A DNA stretch of 64,000 nt from Wolfiporia cocos (Eukaryota > Basidiomycota > Agaricomycetes > Polyporales > Phaeolaceae). Positions 60,219 to 64,000 of the stretch are shown piece by piece (position 1 is the first letter of the stretch; each line of letters starts with the position of its first letter). The DNA is taken from NCBI GenBank assembly GCA_029448655.1, contig JACCLO010000009.1, positions 3,038,001 to 3,102,000 on the forward strand, given 5' to 3'. The notes under the pieces are model-generated. The model worked only from the letters and a program-made list of their open reading frames with translations. It searched no databases and was not told where the DNA came from. The position numbers were made by a program, and so were the translations under genes.

Positions 60219-60664
60219 TGACACAAGCACAACCTTAAGACACACACCGGGGGAAGGGGGGTCGCGTGAAAGCGCCTTCCTGGTCCAGGCATCTGACACA
60301 AGCGTATTCTCAAGCAACTACTCAGGGGAATATTACTCGCGTGAAAGCGTATTCCTAGTCTGAGGCTACTCAAGGCAACAAAGGCCAAGACGAGTCTGGG
60401 GTGCTCCCTGCTCGTCTGGCTGGTATATATGCTCGTAGGCTGTTTGTACATGTTTGGCTACTATACAGTATTATGTAAGCTGATAGACCGTTTAGAGTAT
60501 GGTAAACCCTATTGTAGGTGTAGAGCCACATCAAGGGTGTCCGGGGTCTGTGTAGGCACGTGTGGGGTGTTCGGGGTCCTTGCACGTGATGCATAGACAG
60601 GCGCTTAGATAAGATAAGGGTTGTTCCTAGTCGCAAGCTAGTTGGAGAAAATCGGCTTGTGACA
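60219..60664 (-). mobile_element. 3' LTR of Gypsy retrotransposon
   Basis: A 446-bp LTR, read on the minus strand: it starts TGTCACAAGCCG and ends CTTGTGTCA (8 of 9 inverted-end match). It lies directly after a polypurine tract (AGAAGAGGGGGTAC, minus strand, 60665-60678). A TATATA element lies at about 60422. Homology to the solo LTR at 14116-15042 supports both boundaries. The partner LTR is outside the window. Confidence 0.85.
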
Positions 60665-63600
60665 GTACCCCCTCTTCTAGCTGCGTGTCCCCATGCCCAG
60701 CAATCACTTTGTACATAGTTTGGTCAACATGGCACGGGTGGTCTACGGTTTTGGTGCAGATGTGTGGGTGCGCCAGTTGGAGTGTGTTTAAGACCGGATA
60801 GATCCAGTGTCCTATCGATTCAGGTATAGTGGATTCTATTGGTGTTCCAACGCGTATTCCGTATTGCATGACCCATGTTCGTGGATCGCAGAACCAGAAA
60901 TTCCGAGCGACAAGCTTCTTTTCATAGGCGTAGAATGGTATGCTGCCTTTGACGAGAAGCGTATTGTCTATGTCGTCGTATATGATAAATTCCTTCGGGT
61001 TCTGCCTAAGTCCCATTTCCTGAGCTTTTCGTTCAAAGTCCTCCCACTCTGGGTCCCATTTAGTGTTAGAGTGGTCCCAACCAGTGTTTCTGTTTTTCCA
61101 CTGATTTCCTGGGGCGGATGGTCTTGCTCCGAAGAATTTTGTAACGAGCTCTTGGTAATGGTCCAATCCACGTTTTCGTTCCCATGTTCTAGTCCCGTCA
61201 GACCATTCGACTTCTAGCTCGATTCGCCCTCGGTCTTCCCTGGATTCGAGGATCCTGAGAGGCCTGCGAACGTCATTGCCTTCCGTCACTTTACTATGGT
61301 CCTGATTGGGGAAGGCGGGCGGTGTGTATGGTAGGAGTAAGACCTCGTTAAATACTGGGTATATCCCGCGCATGTCTGCGGGGAGGTCTAGTTCGTATGC
61401 TCCATGCCCGACCTTCTTCGTGACCTTGTATGGTCCAAACCGCTTGGAGTCAAGCTTCTTAGTTGGGTGGCCCATGTTTATGTTACGGCCGTCAACCCAA
61501 ACTAAGTCGCCTTCAGAGTACGATAGTGGCGATGCCCGTTTCCTATTGTAGTACTCCTTCATGCGTAGCTTTGCTTTCTCCAGGTTTTGTGAAGCGAGTT
61601 TGGATATGGTGTGCATGTGTTCGACCCAATCCCGTGCTACCCCCTCTTCTTGTTCCGGCGCCTCTACACCTGTGAAGGGGTGGTATCCGTGCGTAAGGTA
61701 AAAGGGACTATATCCCGTGCTACTGTGTACGTGTGTCTTGTACGCAAAGCTTGCCAGCGGGAGTAAGTCCGGCCAGTTCGTATGAGTATCATTAATAAAT
61801 AACCTAAGGTAGACCTCGAGTTCCTGATTCATACGTTCCGTCTGCCCGTCTGTTTGTGGGTGGAACGCGGTACTCGGGTTTCCCTCTATGCCTAATCTAC
61901 GATATACGTCCTTTATAAATTCTGCTACAAATTGAGGTCCTCTGTCGCTAAATATTTTCTTTGGTACTCCGTGTTGTGTATATACTTTATCTATGAATAT
62001 GTTGGCCCATCCTTCGGCCGATAGTTTAGTCGTTGTTGGTACAGCTATATAGTCTTTTGACTTCATGTCTACTACTACAATGATTGCATCGCGACCCTTG
62101 GAAGTGGGGAGTCCCGTGATCATATCGACGGAAATGTTCTCCCAGTTGTGTGCTGGAGTCGGGTTCGGGTTGAGTGGAGCCGCGCGTTTGGATCGGTCCG
62201 GCTTAGCGGCCTGGCACTTGATACAAGCCTTGACGTACTGGCGGATGTCTGAGCGCATCTTTGGCCACCAGTAGTGTCGGTGTATGGCAGTGTACGTGTT
62301 TTCGGTGCCAGGGTGTCCCGCTGAGACGGTGTCGTGGAACGAAGAAATAATTTTTCCGATTAATTCTTCGTCCCGAGGGATAATTAACCTCCCCCTCCTA
62401 TATCGCAGACCGTCCTCGGTCGTTTCCCCTACTTCTACTCCTTCCTTTCCATCGTAGAGAGCGGCTTCCGCTTTGACCCTCTCTTTTACTTCGTCGTGGG
62501 TGATACCCTTGACTACAGTATAGAATGAGGATCGCAGCCTTTCTGCGCTGTCTTGGACGAAGAGGTGTGGCTTCAGGACGACTTGCCCTTCGAGGTGATC
62601 CTTGTCGTTTCCGTGATCACTTCTTCGGGAAAGCCCATCGGCCCTTCCATTGGTCTTCCCGGGGATGTGCACGAGTTGTAGGTCGTACTCGGCGAGTTCC
62701 GTCATCCACCGGGCTTGTCGCGGATTAATTTTCTGCGGGGTCTTAAAGTATTCTAAGTTCTTATGGTCCGTTAGTACTTCTACAGGGTGTTTGCCACCCA
62801 TTACGAAATGCCGCCATTCATCGAGTGCACGCATGATGGCGAGGAGTTCTCTGTCGTAGATTTCGTAGTTCCGTTCTGCCGGTAGCATCGTCTTACTCTG
62901 GTAGGCGATGGGTTTCCAGACACCGTCCTGTTTCTGCATGAGGCAGGCTCCAGTTGCGAAGTCTGAAGAGTCTGCCTTGATGCGGAAAGGGTCGTCGTCG
63001 TTTGGTATCCCTAACACGGGTGCTTCGATAAATATTTTCTTTAACTTATCGAAACACTCTTGTTCCGCCGTACCCCACTGCCAAGGTGTGTCCTTGGTTA
63101 GGTTTATCAGTGGGCGTGCTACCGTGGAAAACTTAGGTATAAATCTCTGGTAGAAGTTCGCGAATCCAATGAAGGATTGCACTTCCTTCTTGTTCCGAGG
63201 TGCGGGCCATTCAGCCACTGCCGCCACCTTCGCGGGATCCATATGGATTTCCCCGTGAGAGATTATATGTCCTAAGTATTCTACTTCCGACTTCATGAAC
63301 TCGCATTTCTCTGGTTTACAGGTTAGCTTGTTTTGACGGAGAACGAGCAGAACCTTGCGCAGGATCTCTTTGTGTTCTGCCTCGGTCTCCGTAAAGACAA
63401 GTATGTCGTCTAAGTATACAATGACCTTCCCAGTCATGATCAGGTCTCGGAAGATGTCATTCATCAAAGTCTGGAACGTGCCCGGTGCGTTGCACATTCC
63501 GAAGAACATCACTAAGGGCTCGTATAGCCCCCTGTTAGTGATGAAGGCGGCCTTCTCTTCGTCACCTTCTTTGATTCTGACGTTCGTGTATCCCCAACGA

Positions 63601-63989
63601 ATGTCCAATTTAGAAAAGTACTTAGCTCGCTTTAACTTGTTGAGCAGCTCCGTGATCAGAGGGAGCGGGTACCGGTTCTTCTTGGTCATCTGGTTTAGCT
63701 TCCGATAGTCCTGAATGGGTCTCAGTTTCCCATCCTTCTTTTTGACGAAGAAGAATGGTGCCCCCCATGGTGACTTGGATGGTCGGATACGTCCAGTTCG
63801 TAACTGTTCTTCTAAGAAATCGTCTAACGCTTCTTGTTCTCGAGGCGATAGGGCATAGATCTTGCCGGCGTAGGGTTCGGAGTTCGGTAGGAGTTCTATG
63901 GCGTGATCCCACGGTCGTCTTTCAGGGAGTTGGTCGAATTCCGTTTCCTTAAACATGTCTTCAAACTCGTGTAAGTACTCGGGGACCAC
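60627..63989 (-). CDS. Gypsy-type polyprotein (RT-RNase H-integrase-chromodomain-like), 5' partial
   Basis: One open frame of at least 1120 codons without stop or frameshift, running off the right edge. In order: reverse transcriptase (FFFVKKKDGKLRPIQDYRKL, FFGMCNAPGTFQ, VIVYLDDILVF), RNase H (DSSDFATGACLMQ, IYDRELLAIMRALDEWRHF), and the integrase HHCC zinc finger (HDTVSAGHPGTENTYTAIHR, CIKCQAAK). The integrase core follows with D (DMITGLP), D (SDRGPQF) and E (TERMNQELE). Then comes a chromodomain-like segment (LRILESREDRGRIELEVEW...TWERKRG). A further 160 or so residues of unknown type close the protein (YDDIDNTLLVKGSIPFYAYE). The stop lies 38 bases inside the LTR. Gag and protease are outside the window or in the unseen N-terminus. 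The intact frame suggests recent activity. Confidence 0.93.
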   Translation of the reverse strand: MVPEYLHEFEDMFKETEFDQLPERRPWDHAIELLPNSEPYAGKIYALSPREQEALDDFLEEQLRTGRIRPSKSPWGAPFFFVKKKDGKLRPIQDYRKLNQMTKKNRYPLPLITELLNKLKRAKYFSKLDIRWGYTNVRIKEGDEEKAAFITNRGLYEPLVMFFGMCNAPGTFQTLMNDIFRDLIMTGKVIVYLDDILVFTETEAEHKEILRKVLLVLRQNKLTCKPEKCEFMKSEVEYLGHIISHGEIHMDPAKVAAVAEWPAPRNKKEVQSFIGFANFYQRFIPKFSTVARPLINLTKDTPWQWGTAEQECFDKLKKIFIEAPVLGIPNDDDPFRIKADSSDFATGACLMQKQDGVWKPIAYQSKTMLPAERNYEIYDRELLAIMRALDEWRHFVMGGKHPVEVLTDHKNLEYFKTPQKINPRQARWMTELAEYDLQLVHIPGKTNGRADGLSRRSDHGNDKDHLEGQVVLKPHLFVQDSAERLRSSFYTVVKGITHDEVKERVKAEAALYDGKEGVEVGETTEDGLRYRRGRLIIPRDEELIGKIISSFHDTVSAGHPGTENTYTAIHRHYWWPKMRSDIRQYVKACIKCQAAKPDRSKRAAPLNPNPTPAHNWENISVDMITGLPTSKGRDAIIVVVDMKSKDYIAVPTTTKLSAEGWANIFIDKVYTQHGVPKKIFSDRGPQFVAEFIKDVYRRLGIEGNPSTAFHPQTDGQTERMNQELEVYLRLFINDTHTNWPDLLPLASFAYKTHVHSSTGYSPFYLTHGYHPFTGVEAPEQEEGVARDWVEHMHTISKLASQNLEKAKLRMKEYYNRKRASPLSYSEGDLVWVDGRNINMGHPTKKLDSKRFGPYKVTKKVGHGAYELDLPADMRGIYPVFNEVLLLPYTPPAFPNQDHSKVTEGNDVRRPLRILESREDRGRIELEVEWSDGTRTWERKRGLDHYQELVTKFFGARPSAPGNQWKNRNTGWDHSNTKWDPEWEDFERKAQEMGLRQNPKEFIIYDDIDNTLLVKGSIPFYAYEKKLVARNFWFCDPRTWVMQYGIRVGTPIESTIPESIGHWIYPVLNTLQLAHPHICTKTVDHPCHVDQTMYKVIAGHGDTQLEEGVLSQADFLQLACD

Positions 63990-64000
63990 TTCCTCGAAAG

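Larger units (their letters stand above)
60219..64000 (-). mobile_element. Gypsy LTR retrotransposon, truncated by the window edge
   Basis: Covers the 3' LTR, polypurine tract and pol region described separately. The domain order RT-RNase H-IN places it in Ty3/Gypsy. The C-terminal chromodomain-like part suggests a chromovirus. Confidence 0.92.

Overview
The window is nuclear DNA of a filamentous basidiomycete, most likely an Agaricomycete. Almost every gene is split by many 42-75 bp introns with fungal GT(R)NGT...YAG ends. The gene content fits as well: a DUF6533 membrane protein, an F-box protein, a Crinkler/RHS-like NTPase, a ricin-B lectin, a Zn2Cys6 regulator and a Chs7-type chitin synthase chaperone. 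Exon joins below were worked out by hand from frame continuity and splice sites. For the dynamin, Atg14, NADAR, Vps74, Chs7, roadblock, Mdm35, Vps29, yippee, allantoinase, lectin and coiled-coil genes, all exon phases and total lengths are consistent.

Layout. 1-9.7 kb: a dynamin-superfamily GTPase (5' end outside the window), an Atg14/UVRAG-like autophagy subunit and an F-box protein. 9.7-17.5 kb: a DUF6533 membrane protein followed by a repeat-rich block. That block holds two 715-bp fold-back elements whose arms contain tRNA-like sequences (one split by a nested solo LTR), a second solo LTR related to the Gypsy element at the right edge, and a short inverted-repeat element. 17.5-23.4 kb: an HP1-like chromo/chromoshadow protein, a Crinkler/RHS-like NTPase and an EH-like, proline-rich endocytic protein, all on the minus strand. 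24.4-29.7 kb: two tandem zinc-finger PARP-type ADP-ribosyltransferases, with a NADAR-domain gene divergent from the second. 31.2-35.3 kb: an atypical G-alpha subunit and a Vps74/GOLPH3 homologue. 35.3-41 kb: mostly gene-poor, with one unrecognised gene. 41.4-54.7 kb: Chs7, roadblock dynein light chain, Zn2Cys6 regulator, Mdm35/TRIAP1, Vps29, yippee, allantoinase and a ricin-B lectin. 55-59.6 kb: a small unknown gene and a 1180-aa coiled-coil protein. 60.2 kb to the end: the 3' LTR and most of the polyprotein of an apparently intact Gypsy retrotransposon on the minus strand.

How the genes may work together. Many housekeeping genes here act in membrane traffic or organelle dynamics (dynamin, Atg14, EH protein, Vps74, Chs7, Mdm35, Vps29), but nothing in the sequence shows they are co-regulated. 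The most suggestive functional grouping is the PARP-PARP/NADAR block. It pairs predicted ADP-ribose writers with a member of a family whose characterised bacterial members remove ADP-ribose from guanine, across a shared 198-bp promoter region.
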